Shown piece by piece: positions 7,282 to 15,470 of a stretch of DNA of 64,000 nucleotides. Both the position numbers and the translations under genes were made by a program. Source of the stretch: Chitinimonas koreensis. GTDB lineage: Bacteria > Pseudomonadota > Gammaproteobacteria > Burkholderiales > Chitinimonadaceae. The stretch is taken from positions 5,295,001 through 5,359,000 of the forward strand of contig NZ_CP060704.1 in assembly GCF_014353015.1 (NCBI RefSeq). Direction: 5' to 3'. The notes under the pieces are model-generated. The model was not told the origin of the DNA. It saw only the letters and a program-made list of their open reading frames with translations, and ran no database searches. The stretch's first letter is position 1. Each line of letters starts with the position of its first letter.

Positions 7282-10221
7282 CTACCCGGCCACCATCCCG
7301 CTGCCCTCCGCCAGCGCCGGCGACACGCCGGCCAGCCAGTCCTCCAGCTGGTCGGCCGGCATCGGCCGCGCAAAGTGATATCCCTGCGCCACCTCGCAGC
7401 CCTCCTCGCGCAGGAAGGCCAGTTGCTCGGCCGTCTCCACCCCTTCGGCCACCACTGTCAGGCTCAGGCTCTGGCCGATGCGCACCACCGCGCTGGCCAG
7501 CGCCCGATCCTGCGGATCGTCGCCGAGCGCGCGCACGAAGCTCTGATCGAGCTTGAGCTCGCGGACCGGGAAGCGGCGCAGGTAGCTGAGGCTCGAATAG
7601 CCGGTGCCGAAATCGTCGACCGCCAGCGTCACGCCGCTCGCCACCAGCCGCTGCAGCGCCTCCAGCGTGCCCTCGTCGCGCATCATCATCAGGCTCTCGG
7701 TGATCTCCAGCGTGAGGCATTCGGCCGCCACGCCGTTGCGCGCCAGCGTGTCGGCCACCATGGCCGGCACGTCGTCGTGGCGGAACTGGCGCGCCGACAG
7801 GTTGACCGCCACCCGCGGCACCGCCAGCCCGGCCGCCTGCCACTGCGCCAGCTGCCGGCAGGCCTGGTCGAGCACCCAGCGGCCGATCGCGTCGATCAGC
7901 CCGCTCTCCTCGGCCACCGGGATGAACTGGGCCGGCGACACCATGCCCCACTCGGGATGGCGCCAGCGTACCAGCGCCTCCAGCCCGTACAGCCGGCCGT
8001 CCGGGATGCCGGTCTGCGGCTGGTAGTGCAGCAGCAGTTGGCCCAGCGCCAGCGCGTCGCGCAGCGCGGCCTCGATCTCGAGCCGGCGCGCGGCGCCCTC
8101 GTTCATGTCGCGGCGGTAGAAGCAGTAGGTGTCGCGGCCCTTCTCCTTGGCCCGGTACATGGCGGCGTCGGCGTGGCGCAGCAGGGTGTCGTAGTCGCCG
8201 GCGTCGGCCGGGTAGAGCGCAATGCCGACGCTGGCCGAGGCCGTCAGCGTCAGCCCGTCGAACGCCATCTTCTCGGCCACCGCGCCGATCAGCTTCTCGG
8301 CCACCGCGGCCGCGCCGGCCATGTCGCAGTCGGGCAGCAGCAGCACGAACTCGTCACCGCCGAGCCGGCAGACCGTGTCCGACTCGCGCACCGTGTCCTC
8401 GAGCCGGCGCGCCACCGTGCGCAGCATGCGGTCGCCCACCGCGTGGCCGAGCGAGTCGTTGACCGTCTTGAATCGGTCCAGGTCGATGAACAGCAGCGCC
8501 AGCGAGCCGTCGTCGCGCTGCGCGCGCGCCAGCGCCAGCTCGACCCGGTCGGCCAGCAGCGCGCGGTTGGGCAGGCCGGTGAGGCCGTCGAAGAAGGCCA
8601 GGGTATGGACCCGCTGTTCCGATTCGAGCCGCTCGATGGCGATGCCGATCAGCCGCGTGCAGGCTTCGACCAGGCGCAGGTCGAAGGCATCCGGCCTGCC
8701 CTCCTCGCCGTAGTACAGCGCGAAGGTGCCGAGCACCCGGCCGTCGCCGGCGCGGATCGGGCTGGCCCAGCAGGCGCGCAGGCCGGCCGCGCGCGCCAGG
8801 TCGCGGTAGCCGTCCCACAGCGGGTCGGTCTCGATGCTGCCGACCTCGACCGCGCGGTTGTAATAGGCCGCGGTGCCGCAGCTGCCGGCCGCGGGGCCGA
8901 TCTGCAGGCCGTCGATCGCGGCCATGAAGCCGCCCGGCAGGCTCGGCGCGGCGCCGTGGCGCAGGCGGTCGCCCTCCAGCAGCAGGATCGAGCAGCGCAC
9001 CGCCGGCGACAGCGCCTCGACCTCGCGCGCGCAGCGGTCCATCACCTGGCCCAGCGACTGGCCGGCCGCCATGCTCTCCAGTACGCGGTGCTGCAGGTTC
9101 AGGAGGCCCTCGGCGCGCGCCTGGTCGACGATGTCGCGGCCATAGGCGACGATGAATTCCTCGGTCTCGAACGCAAGGTGGCTGGCGTAGACCTCGATCG
9201 GCACGCGACCGCCGGCGGCGGTGCGCATCACCGCCCGCCAGCTGCCGCTGCCGCTGGTCTTGACCTCGTTCCAGCGCCGCTGCCAGGCGGCGAGGTCGAG
9301 ACCGATCTCGAAATCCCACAGCGGCCGGCCGGTCAGCGCGTTGTGCGGCAGCCCCAGGATGCTGCCGGCGTAGAGGTTGGCCTCGCGCACCGTACCGTCG
9401 GCGGTGAGCCAGACCACCGCCAGGTGGGCGCGCTCGACCGTGTGGCGGGTCAGCCGCAACAGGCGCTCGGCCTCGGTCTGGCGGCCGATGTCGTGGATGA
9501 TCGAGTACAGCAGCGTGCGGCCGCCGACCGAGATCGGATTCGAATGCACCTCGACGTCGCGCAGCTCGCCGTTCTTGAGCCGGTGGCGGAACAGGAAATG
9601 GCTGCGCTCCTCGCGCCGCGCGCGCGCCATCTCCTCGGCCACTTCGGCCGGCGTCAGGGTATTGATCTGGTCGATGCGCAGGCCGGCCAGCTCGGTCGCC
9701 TCGTAGCCGTAGAACGCGCGCGCGGCGGCGTTGCTGGCGACGATGGCGCCGCTGGCGGGATCGATCATCAGCTTCACCGCGCGGCTGTGCTCGAACACCT
9801 CGCGGTAGGCGCGCTCGCTCTCGCTGAGCGACTGCTCGGCGGCGCGGCGCCAGCCGATGTCGCTGACGAAGGCGAAGCAGCCGCCGTAGCTGCCGTCCGG
9901 CGCGAGCAGCGGGGCGGCCGACAGCTCGGCATGCAGGATGCCGCCGTCGAGCCGGCGGAACACGAATTCGTGGGTCTCGCGCACGCCGCTGCGGCGCCGC
10001 GCGACGTTGCGCTGAGCGATCTCGCGCTCGGCCTCGTCCATGAAGTCCCACAGCGGCCGGCCCAGCATCTGCGCCGGTTCGCCGCCGAGCATGGCGGCCA
10101 TGCGCGCATTGAGGTAGCAGGTACGGCTGTCGGCGTCGATCACCCAGACGCCTTCTTCCGCCTCTTCGACGAGCTGCCGGAAGAAGGCCTGGTCCTGGAT
10201 CGGATCGAACGGAACGGTCAT
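7282..10221 (-). CDS. PAS-GAF-GGDEF-EAL cyclic-di-GMP turnover protein
   Basis: The protein has 979 aa from the ATG of MTVPFDPIQDQ. Three PAS-type sensor domains fill roughly residues 10-365, a GAF domain (370-520) follows, then GGDEF (535-700) and EAL (715-965). The cyclase signature is intact (RLGGDEF near 621) and an RESD inhibitory site lies five residues before it. EAL catalytic landmarks are present: LEALVRW, NLSARQF, EITES, DDFGTGYSSL, KLDQSFV and VAEGVET. Both diguanylate cyclase and phosphodiesterase activity are therefore possible. No transmembrane segment is seen, so it is probably a cytoplasmic sensor. It lies convergent to the cassette and divergent from the LysR gene. Confidence 0.93.
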   Translation of the reverse strand: MTVPFDPIQDQAFFRQLVEEAEEGVWVIDADSRTCYLNARMAAMLGGEPAQMLGRPLWDFMDEAEREIAQRNVARRRSGVRETHEFVFRRLDGGILHAELSAAPLLAPDGSYGGCFAFVSDIGWRRAAEQSLSESERAYREVFEHSRAVKLMIDPASGAIVASNAAARAFYGYEATELAGLRIDQINTLTPAEVAEEMARARREERSHFLFRHRLKNGELRDVEVHSNPISVGGRTLLYSIIHDIGRQTEAERLLRLTRHTVERAHLAVVWLTADGTVREANLYAGSILGLPHNALTGRPLWDFEIGLDLAAWQRRWNEVKTSGSGSWRAVMRTAAGGRVPIEVYASHLAFETEEFIVAYGRDIVDQARAEGLLNLQHRVLESMAAGQSLGQVMDRCAREVEALSPAVRCSILLLEGDRLRHGAAPSLPGGFMAAIDGLQIGPAAGSCGTAAYYNRAVEVGSIETDPLWDGYRDLARAAGLRACWASPIRAGDGRVLGTFALYYGEEGRPDAFDLRLVEACTRLIGIAIERLESEQRVHTLAFFDGLTGLPNRALLADRVELALARAQRDDGSLALLFIDLDRFKTVNDSLGHAVGDRMLRTVARRLEDTVRESDTVCRLGGDEFVLLLPDCDMAGAAAVAEKLIGAVAEKMAFDGLTLTASASVGIALYPADAGDYDTLLRHADAAMYRAKEKGRDTYCFYRRDMNEGAARRLEIEAALRDALALGQLLLHYQPQTGIPDGRLYGLEALVRWRHPEWGMVSPAQFIPVAEESGLIDAIGRWVLDQACRQLAQWQAAGLAVPRVAVNLSARQFRHDDVPAMVADTLARNGVAAECLTLEITESLMMMRDEGTLEALQRLVASGVTLAVDDFGTGYSSLSYLRRFPVRELKLDQSFVRALGDDPQDRALASAVVRIGQSLSLTVVAEGVETAEQLAFLREEGCEVAQGYHFARPMPADQLEDWLAGVSPALAEGSGMVAG

Positions 10222-10473
10222 CGGGACGCGGGGTGGAAGGGACTTTCTGTTTATAGGCGTTGCGGCGCCGCTTGCCGAGGCGCCGCCGGCGGCTTGCCGC
10301 AACAGTCGCGGGCTCGCGGCGCGGTCCGGAGGGCGCCGCGCCGACGCGGGATTCGCACCGCTCCCGTGGGCCTGCTAGAGTGCGGCGGCCGGCCGGCGGC
10401 GGAAATCCGCCCGGCCGGCGTCATCCGAATCCCGCGTCAACCGCCCCCGCGTTGACTGAACCGGCATGCGCAC

Positions 10474-11385
10474 ATGAGCCTCTCGCTCAAGAACATCCGC
10501 TACTTCATCGCCGTGGCCGAGGCCGAATCGATCACCGGCGCGACCCAGTCGCTCAACATCTCGCAATCGGTCATCACCGAGGCGATCAAGTCGCTCGAGG
10601 CCGAGCTCGGCGCCACGCTGTTCCAGCGCCACGCGCGCGGCATGGTGCTGACCCACGCCGGCCACCAGTTCCTGCGCCACGCCCACCAGATCCTGGCCGC
10701 GGTGCGCAACGCCCAGCAGGCGCTGTCGGCGCGGCCGGACACCATGGTCGGCCGGCTCAACGTCGGCGTCACGCCGATGATGACCGGCTACTTCCTGCCC
10801 TACCTGCTCGACCGCTACCGCCGCGTGTTCCCCAAGGTCGAGATCCAGCTGATCGAGGACCGCCGCGACTACCTCGAGCACCTGCTGGTCAACGGCGAGC
10901 TCGACGTCGCGCTGCTGGTGGTCTCCAACATCGAGAACCGCCAGGCGCTCGAGGCCGAGACGCTGATGGAGGTGCCGTGGCGGGTCTGGCTGCCGGCCAA
11001 CCATCCGCTGCGCGAGCTCGGCAGCCTCGCGCTGACCGAGATCGCCGACGAGGCGCTGATCATGCTCAAGATCGACGAACTCGAGGAAAGCACCCACGCC
11101 TGGTGGCGCGCGGCCGGCCTCAAGCCGCGCACCACGCTGCGCACCGAGTCGGTCGAGGCGGTGCGCTCGCTGGTGGCGACCGGCGCCGGCCTCGCCATCC
11201 TGCCCGACCTGCTGTACCGGCCGTGGTCGCTCGACGGCGACCGGCTCGAGGTGCGCAACATCCTCGAGGAAATGCCGCGGCTGGCGATCGGCGTGGCCTG
11301 GCGGCGCGGCTCGCGCAGCTCGGAGGCGACGCAGAACTTCCTCATCGTGGCGCGCGAACACAGCCGCACGCACGGGCGCAGCTAG
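10474..11385 (+). CDS. LysR-family transcriptional regulator
   Basis: The protein has 303 aa. The N-terminal winged helix-turn-helix spans about residues 5-64 (LKNIRYFIAVAEAESITGAT, then LNISQSVITEAIKSLEAELG) with the usual LFQRHARGM wing. The substrate-binding domain (about 90-295) includes GRLNVGVTP and ATGAGLAILPDLL. LysR proteins often regulate a neighbouring gene; the AidA/PixA-like pair 318 bases downstream is the nearest same-strand candidate. The effector is not predictable. A G/C-rich inverted repeat near 11400-11425 could end transcription. Confidence 0.92.
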   Translation: MSLSLKNIRYFIAVAEAESITGATQSLNISQSVITEAIKSLEAELGATLFQRHARGMVLTHAGHQFLRHAHQILAAVRNAQQALSARPDTMVGRLNVGVTPMMTGYFLPYLLDRYRRVFPKVEIQLIEDRRDYLEHLLVNGELDVALLVVSNIENRQALEAETLMEVPWRVWLPANHPLRELGSLALTEIADEALIMLKIDELEESTHAWWRAAGLKPRTTLRTESVEAVRSLVATGAGLAILPDLLYRPWSLDGDRLEVRNILEEMPRLAIGVAWRRGSRSSEATQNFLIVAREHSRTHGRS

Positions 11386-11702
11386 GCATCCAACGCCGCC
11401 GCGGCCGTCTCGGCGGCGTCCCGCCTTTATACCCACGCCTTGTCTACCGCAATTCCGGCCATGCCCGATCTGCATAAGGTGTCGTTACCACCGGATTAAC
11501 CTCGAGCTAACCTCGGGCTACTGGTGGCCGCCACCGCCCCGCGGCTAGATTGGCCTGGCCGGCGGGGAAACGCTGCCCCGCTCCGGCGATACGCATCGCT
11601 GCAAGACCAACAGACGACGTCATGCCGAGACCTGCCGGGTCGGTCCAGACGCGCAGATGCAGCGGCGCACTCACCCAACTTATAGAGGCAAGGAGAATCG
11701 AA
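11386..11702 (+). promoter_or_regulatory. Upstream region of the AidA-like genes, with an 11-bp tandem repeat
   Basis: No gene is seen in this 317-base stretch. Two direct copies of TAACCTCGAGC/TAACCTCGGGC lie back to back at 11497-11518, flanked by CCACCGG and CTGGTGG in inverted orientation. A purine-rich ribosome binding site (AAGGAGAATCG) ends the region. The tandem repeat is a candidate activator site. AidA homologues in Burkholderia and Ralstonia are quorum-sensing controlled, but no classic lux box was recognised here. Confidence 0.35.
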
Positions 11703-12098
11703 ATGGCACAAGTGAACGTTCTGCTGGTGGTCGACGTCGAGGGCGCGCTGTCGAGCGGCGACCTGCAGAGCAACATCTACCTGGTCGACAGCAACAAGTA
11801 CGTCGGCAGCGGCGGCGAGGGCAGCAGCGAACTGACCACCCAGCTGTACAACACCGACACCATCGTCTGGAGCGTCGCCCCGGTGCAGCCGGGCGCCGAA
11901 GTCGCGATCGCCGGTTTCTTCGGCGATGCGATCAACGACCACGTGATCTCGCCGACCCAGGCCACCGATGCCGACGGCAACGGCTACTGGCAAAGCCGCA
12001 TCGGCCTGGTGACCGGCCGCTACCAGTACTCGGCGACGCTGCAGTTCGAAAGCAAGCAGCTGTCGTTCGACCCCTTCCTCAGCATCCTGCAGAAGTAA
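11703..12098 (+). CDS. AidA/PixA-like inclusion-body family protein, copy 1
   Basis: The protein has 131 aa and starts MAQVNVLLVVDVEGAL after a strong AAGGAG site. The VLLVVDVEGAL-x(n)-SNIYLVDSN opening, a middle TDTIVWSVAPVQPG and a later YWQSRIG, followed by a paired hydrophobic strand near the end, fit the PixA/AidA inclusion-body family (small, highly expressed, often density- or phase-regulated proteins). No signal peptide is present. A shorter paralog follows 94 nt downstream. Assignment is from memory of family patterns; the molecular function of the family is largely unknown. Confidence 0.6.
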   Translation: MAQVNVLLVVDVEGALSSGDLQSNIYLVDSNKYVGSGGEGSSELTTQLYNTDTIVWSVAPVQPGAEVAIAGFFGDAINDHVISPTQATDADGNGYWQSRIGLVTGRYQYSATLQFESKQLSFDPFLSILQK

Positions 12099-12192
12099 GC
12101 GCCCGGCCGCCGCGCGGCGAGACGGGGCCGGCCCGAACGGCCAGGCCCCGCCGGCACGGCGGCCCCATCGTTCGAGAGGAAGGAGGATTCCG

Positions 12193-12558
12193 ATGGCCCA
12201 TGTCTACGTCCTGCTGGCCGTCGACGTGCAGGCGGCGCTGCTGAACGGCATCGCCGGCAACGTTCAGCTGGTCGACAGCCGCAAGCACACCGGCGACGCG
12301 GTCACCGCGCTGCATCCCGGCGACAGCATCGCCTGGCGGATCGCCCCGCTGCAGCCGGGCAAGACGGTCGCGATCGAGGGCTTCGCCGGGGCGGCGGTCG
12401 CCGACCAGGTGATCGCACCCGAGCGGACCGAGGGCAAGCCCTACTGGCACAGCCGGGTCGGCCAGGAGAGCGGCAGCCATCCGTACACGGTGGCGCTGCA
12501 GCTCGAGGGCAAGCCGTTCAGCTTCGACGCCACGCTGCAGGTCAAACACAAGCATTGA
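12193..12558 (+). CDS. AidA/PixA-like family protein, copy 2
   Basis: The protein has 121 aa and is a diverged tandem paralog of the preceding gene. Matching blocks are VYVLLAVDVQAALLNG versus VNVLLVVDVEGALSSG, then NVQLVDSRK, IAWRIAPLQPGKTVAIEGF, YWHSRVG and a final FSFDATLQVK. The ribosome binding site is GAGGAAGGAGG. It lacks the Gly/Ser-rich insert of copy 1. A rho-independent terminator follows immediately, so the two paralogs probably form a two-gene operon. Confidence 0.6.
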   Translation: MAHVYVLLAVDVQAALLNGIAGNVQLVDSRKHTGDAVTALHPGDSIAWRIAPLQPGKTVAIEGFAGAAVADQVIAPERTEGKPYWHSRVGQESGSHPYTVALQLEGKPFSFDATLQVKHKH

Positions 12559-12580
12559 ACGCAGGCAGGCCTGCGATGAC

Positions 12581-12611
12581 GCCCGACCGGACCCGTTCCG
12601 GTCGGGCTTTT
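12581..12611 (+). terminator. Rho-independent terminator after the AidA-like pair
   Basis: An 11-bp G/C-rich stem (GCCCGACCGGA / TCCGGTCGGGC) with a 5-nt loop is followed by TTTT. It lies 23 nt after the stop codon of copy 2. Confidence 0.85.
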
Positions 12612-12639
12612 CACATTGCGGGGACGGAAGGCGGCCGGC

Positions 12640-12822
12640 TCAGCCGGCCAGCCGCTGCACGAACAGGCCGACCACGATCACCACCACCACGGCCATCGCC
12701 GCACGCCACAGCCAGCTGCGGGCGGTGCGCCAGCGCGGTTCGCCGGTGCGCTTCTCCTGCCACAGGCAGAAGCCCCAGCCGACCACGAACAGCACGAAGA
12801 GGATGCGCAGGAAGGCAAACAT
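12640..12822 (-). CDS. Small two-helix membrane protein
   Basis: The protein has 60 aa from the ATG of MFAFLRILFVLFVVGWGFCL. Two hydrophobic segments (about 3-20 and 38-57) are joined by a basic loop (WQEKRTGEPRWRTARS). No family is recognised. It is the last coding gene before the lpxC end of the dcw cluster and is separated from lpxC by the MITE-like element. Confidence 0.6.
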   Translation of the reverse strand: MFAFLRILFVLFVVGWGFCLWQEKRTGEPRWRTARSWLWRAAMAVVVVIVVGLFVQRLAG

Positions 12823-12831
12823 GGCGTTAGG

Positions 12832-13006
12832 GTGTGTCCACAGTAATTTGATGGCCGCGCCGGGCCGAGTTTGGGGCAAGAGCAGGCACGGCGAGCGCAG
12901 CTTAACGGGTCGAGTCGGTGAGCCGTAACGACGTATTGCCCCCCAAATCGGCCCAGCCCTTCGGGTCCGCCCGGCGAACGCGGTCGTCAAATGACGGTGG
13001 GCACAC
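12832..13006. mobile_element. 175-bp MITE-like element with imperfect terminal inverted repeats
   Basis: The two ends (12832-12859 and 12979-13006) are inverted repeats that match at 23 of 28 positions. Complementarity continues inward (GGGCCGAGTTTGGGGCAA against TTGCCCCCCAAATCGGCCC). The interior has no gene. The element ends one base before the lpxC stop codon. This layout fits a miniature inverted-repeat element or a large hairpin. No target-site duplication is evident and no second copy is in the window. Confidence 0.55.
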
Positions 13007-13007
13007 G

Positions 13008-13925
13008 CTAGATGCTGGCCTGGACGTAGCGATGGAAAGCGGACGGCGCCTGCTCGGCCTTGTCGAAGGTCGCGTATTCCCAGGCGGTGGGATCGGCCAG
13101 CAGGTTGCGCAGCAGCTTGTTGTTCATGGCATGGCCCGACTTGAAGCCTTCGAAGGCGGCGATCAGCGGGTGGCCGAGGATATAGAGGTCGCCGATCGCG
13201 TCGAGCACCTTGTGGCGCACGAATTCGTCGTCGAAGCGCAGGCCTTCCTGGTTCAGCACCTTGTACTCGTCGAGCACGATGGCGTTTTCCATGCTGCCGC
13301 CGCGGCCGAGGTCGTTGGTGCGCATGTACTCGACCTCGTGCATGAAGCCGAAGGTGCGCGCGCGCGCCACTTCCTTGATGTAGGAGGTTTCGGCGAAATC
13401 GAGTTCGGCGGTCTGCGCCGATTTCTGGAAGGCCGGGTGCTTGAATTCGATGGTGAGGCGGACCTTGTAGCCTTCGTGGGGCAACAGGCGCACCCACTTG
13501 TCGCCCTCGACCGCCTCGACCGGCTTGAGCACGCGCACGTAGCGCTTCCTGGCCGGCTTCTGCTCCTTCACGCCGGCCTGCTGGATCAGGTAGAGGAAGG
13601 GCGCGGCGCTGCCGTCCATGATCGGCATCTCCTGCGCGGTCACGTCGACCAGCACGTTGTCGATGCCGAGGCCGGCGAAGGCCGACATCAGGTGCTCGAT
13701 GGTGCCGATGCGGACCTCGTCGCGGACCAAGGTGGACGACAGCCGGGTGTCGTTGACCAGGTCCGGGCCGACCTTGAAGGACGGCTGGCCGGGCAGGTCG
13801 ACGCGGCGGAACACGATGCCGCTGTCGGGCGCCGCCGGCGACAGGGTCAGCTCGACCTTGTCGCCCGAGTGCAGGCCGACGCCGACGGCGCGGATCGTGG
13901 AGTTGAGGGTACGTTGGTAGATCAT
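13008..13925 (-). CDS. lpxC: UDP-3-O-acyl-N-acetylglucosamine deacetylase
   Basis: The protein has 305 aa, the usual length. LpxC performs the committed, zinc-dependent deacetylation step of lipid A synthesis in the cytoplasm. Visible active-site elements are the zinc ligand His78 (GTIEHLMSAF), the His and Asp of FVRHKVLD and the catalytic His of KSGHAMNN. The start MIYQRTLNSTIRAVGVGLHS matches the family N-terminus exactly. It is the terminal gene of the dcw cluster, as in many proteobacteria, downstream of ftsZ but separated from it by a repeat element. Confidence 0.97.
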   Translation of the reverse strand: MIYQRTLNSTIRAVGVGLHSGDKVELTLSPAAPDSGIVFRRVDLPGQPSFKVGPDLVNDTRLSSTLVRDEVRIGTIEHLMSAFAGLGIDNVLVDVTAQEMPIMDGSAAPFLYLIQQAGVKEQKPARKRYVRVLKPVEAVEGDKWVRLLPHEGYKVRLTIEFKHPAFQKSAQTAELDFAETSYIKEVARARTFGFMHEVEYMRTNDLGRGGSMENAIVLDEYKVLNQEGLRFDDEFVRHKVLDAIGDLYILGHPLIAAFEGFKSGHAMNNKLLRNLLADPTAWEYATFDKAEQAPSAFHRYVQASI

Positions 13926-14088
13926 GGGCAGGCTCGATCCAGGAAAAGCCCGAACGCGGGCCGCGCCCTCTCTCCCCGTGGAGAGAGAGCCGGGGCGAGA
14001 GCGCGGCGCTGCGTCGGGGCGTGGTCAGACCCCGATTTTGCCATATGACAAAATCGGTCCTGATTGAACCTCGCTATCGAGGAGATAC

Positions 14089-14197
14089 TGCGTGAAACGT
14101 GAAATGTGACTCGCCGCTACGCGGCTTCAGTGAAACGTGGGGTTCAGCGCGGCAAAGCCGCGCCACCTTTCACGTTTCACTTTTCACGTTTCACCTG
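14089..14197. repeat. dcw spacer element: inverted arrays of GTGAAAC-type repeats
   Basis: The left side has GCGTGAAACGTGAAATGTGA and the right side TTTCACGTTTCACTTTTCAC plus GTTTCACC, i.e. inverted arrays of a GTGAAA(C/N) heptamer. The core holds a G/C-rich inverted repeat (GGCGCGGCTTTGCCGCGC on the minus strand). It fills the lpxC-ftsZ spacer. Just outside, at 14033-14060, is a separate small hairpin (ATTTTG-x-CAAAAT). No gene is present. Confidence 0.6.
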
Positions 14198-14205
14198 CAT
14201 CTCAC

Positions 14206-15390
14206 TCAATCCGCCTGCTTGCGCAGGAACGCCGGAATGTCCATGTCGCCGCCGGCGAACACGTTGCCGCGCGGCGATTCGACCGCCGCGCCGGTACGGC
14301 CGGCGCCGCGGCCGTTGCGGAACACCGCCGGCTGGTCGTACTGCTCGTAGTCCATCGCGATCGGACCGTCGTCGGTGCCGGTGCGCTGCACCACGTGCAG
14401 GTTCGGCGTCTTCTTGGCTTCGCGGCCGGCGCCGAGGCCGGTGGCCACCAGCGTCACGCGGATGCTGTCGCCCATGTTCTCGTCGAAGGCGGTGCCGAAG
14501 ATGATGCGCGCGTCCTCGGCCGTGTAGGCCTTCACCGTGTCCATCACCTCGTGCACTTCCTTCATCTTCAGGCTGTAGTCGGCGGTGATGTTGACCAGCA
14601 CGCCGCGGGCGCCGTTGAGGCTGATGTCTTCCAGCAGCGGGCTGGCGACGGCCGCCTCGGCCGCGATGCGGGCACGGTCGACGCCTTCGGCGTGGGCCGA
14701 ACCCATCATGGCCATGCCCATCTCGGTCATCACCGCGCGCACGTCGGCGAAGTCGACGTTCACCAGGCCCGGCACGTTGATGATCTCGGCGATGCCGGCC
14801 ACCGCGCCCTTGAGCACGTCGTCGGCCGCCTTGAAGGCGTCCTTGAACGAGATGTCGTCGCCCAGCACCTGCATCAGCCGCTCGTTCGGGATGATGATCA
14901 GCGAGTCGACGTACTTCTGCAGTTCCTCGATGCCGTTCTGCGCCGCCTTCTGCCGCTTGCCTTCGAAGGCGAACGGACGGGTGACCACGCCGACGGTGAG
15001 GATGCCCATCTCGCGCGCGACCTGCGCCACCACCGGTGCCGCGCCGGTGCCGGTGCCGCCGCCCATGCCGGCGGTGATGAAGATCATGTCGGCGCCGCTG
15101 AGCAGCTCGGCGATGCGTTCACGGTCTTCCTCGGCCGCGGCGCGGCCGATATCGGGGTTGGCGCCGGCGCCCAGGCCCTTGGTCAGCGTGCCGCCCAATT
15201 GCATGATGTGCTCGGCGCGGTTGCGCTTGAGCGCCTGCGCGTCGGTGTTCGCGCAGATGAATTCGACGCCGGTGACGCCCGCGTCGATCATGTGGTCGAC
15301 GGCGTTGCCGCCGCAACCGCCGATGCCGACCACCTTGATCCTGGCGACCGGCACCACGTCCTGTGCTGCTTCGAGAAACGAAATAGGCAT
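14206..15390 (-). CDS. ftsZ: Cell division GTPase FtsZ
   Basis: The protein has 394 aa. It is the tubulin-like GTPase that forms the Z ring. The nucleotide-binding motifs are GIGGCGGNAVDHM (~25) and the tubulin signature GGGTGTGAAP (~110). The T7 synergy loop is present (VNVDFADVRAVM). The flexible linker is followed by the conserved C-terminal peptide DIPAFLRKQAD, which binds FtsA and ZipA. It lies 80 nt downstream of ftsA. The frame is intact. Confidence 0.98.
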   Translation of the reverse strand: MPISFLEAAQDVVPVARIKVVGIGGCGGNAVDHMIDAGVTGVEFICANTDAQALKRNRAEHIMQLGGTLTKGLGAGANPDIGRAAAEEDRERIAELLSGADMIFITAGMGGGTGTGAAPVVAQVAREMGILTVGVVTRPFAFEGKRQKAAQNGIEELQKYVDSLIIIPNERLMQVLGDDISFKDAFKAADDVLKGAVAGIAEIINVPGLVNVDFADVRAVMTEMGMAMMGSAHAEGVDRARIAAEAAVASPLLEDISLNGARGVLVNITADYSLKMKEVHEVMDTVKAYTAEDARIIFGTAFDENMGDSIRVTLVATGLGAGREAKKTPNLHVVQRTGTDDGPIAMDYEQYDQPAVFRNGRGAGRTGAAVESPRGNVFAGGDMDIPAFLRKQAD

Positions 15391-15470
15391 GGTTCTCTCC
15401 TTGTGCCCGAACTAATCAAAAATCAAAAGCCATTCAAAACGGCCGGCCGATTGGCGCGACCGCAAACCAC

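Noticed and set aside
6853..10455. 1200-codon + frame opposite the GGDEF-EAL gene
   Set aside because: It is the antisense shadow of a gene with complete PAS, GGDEF and EAL motifs; its composition (Gln/Arg/Ala/His) is typical of a shadow.
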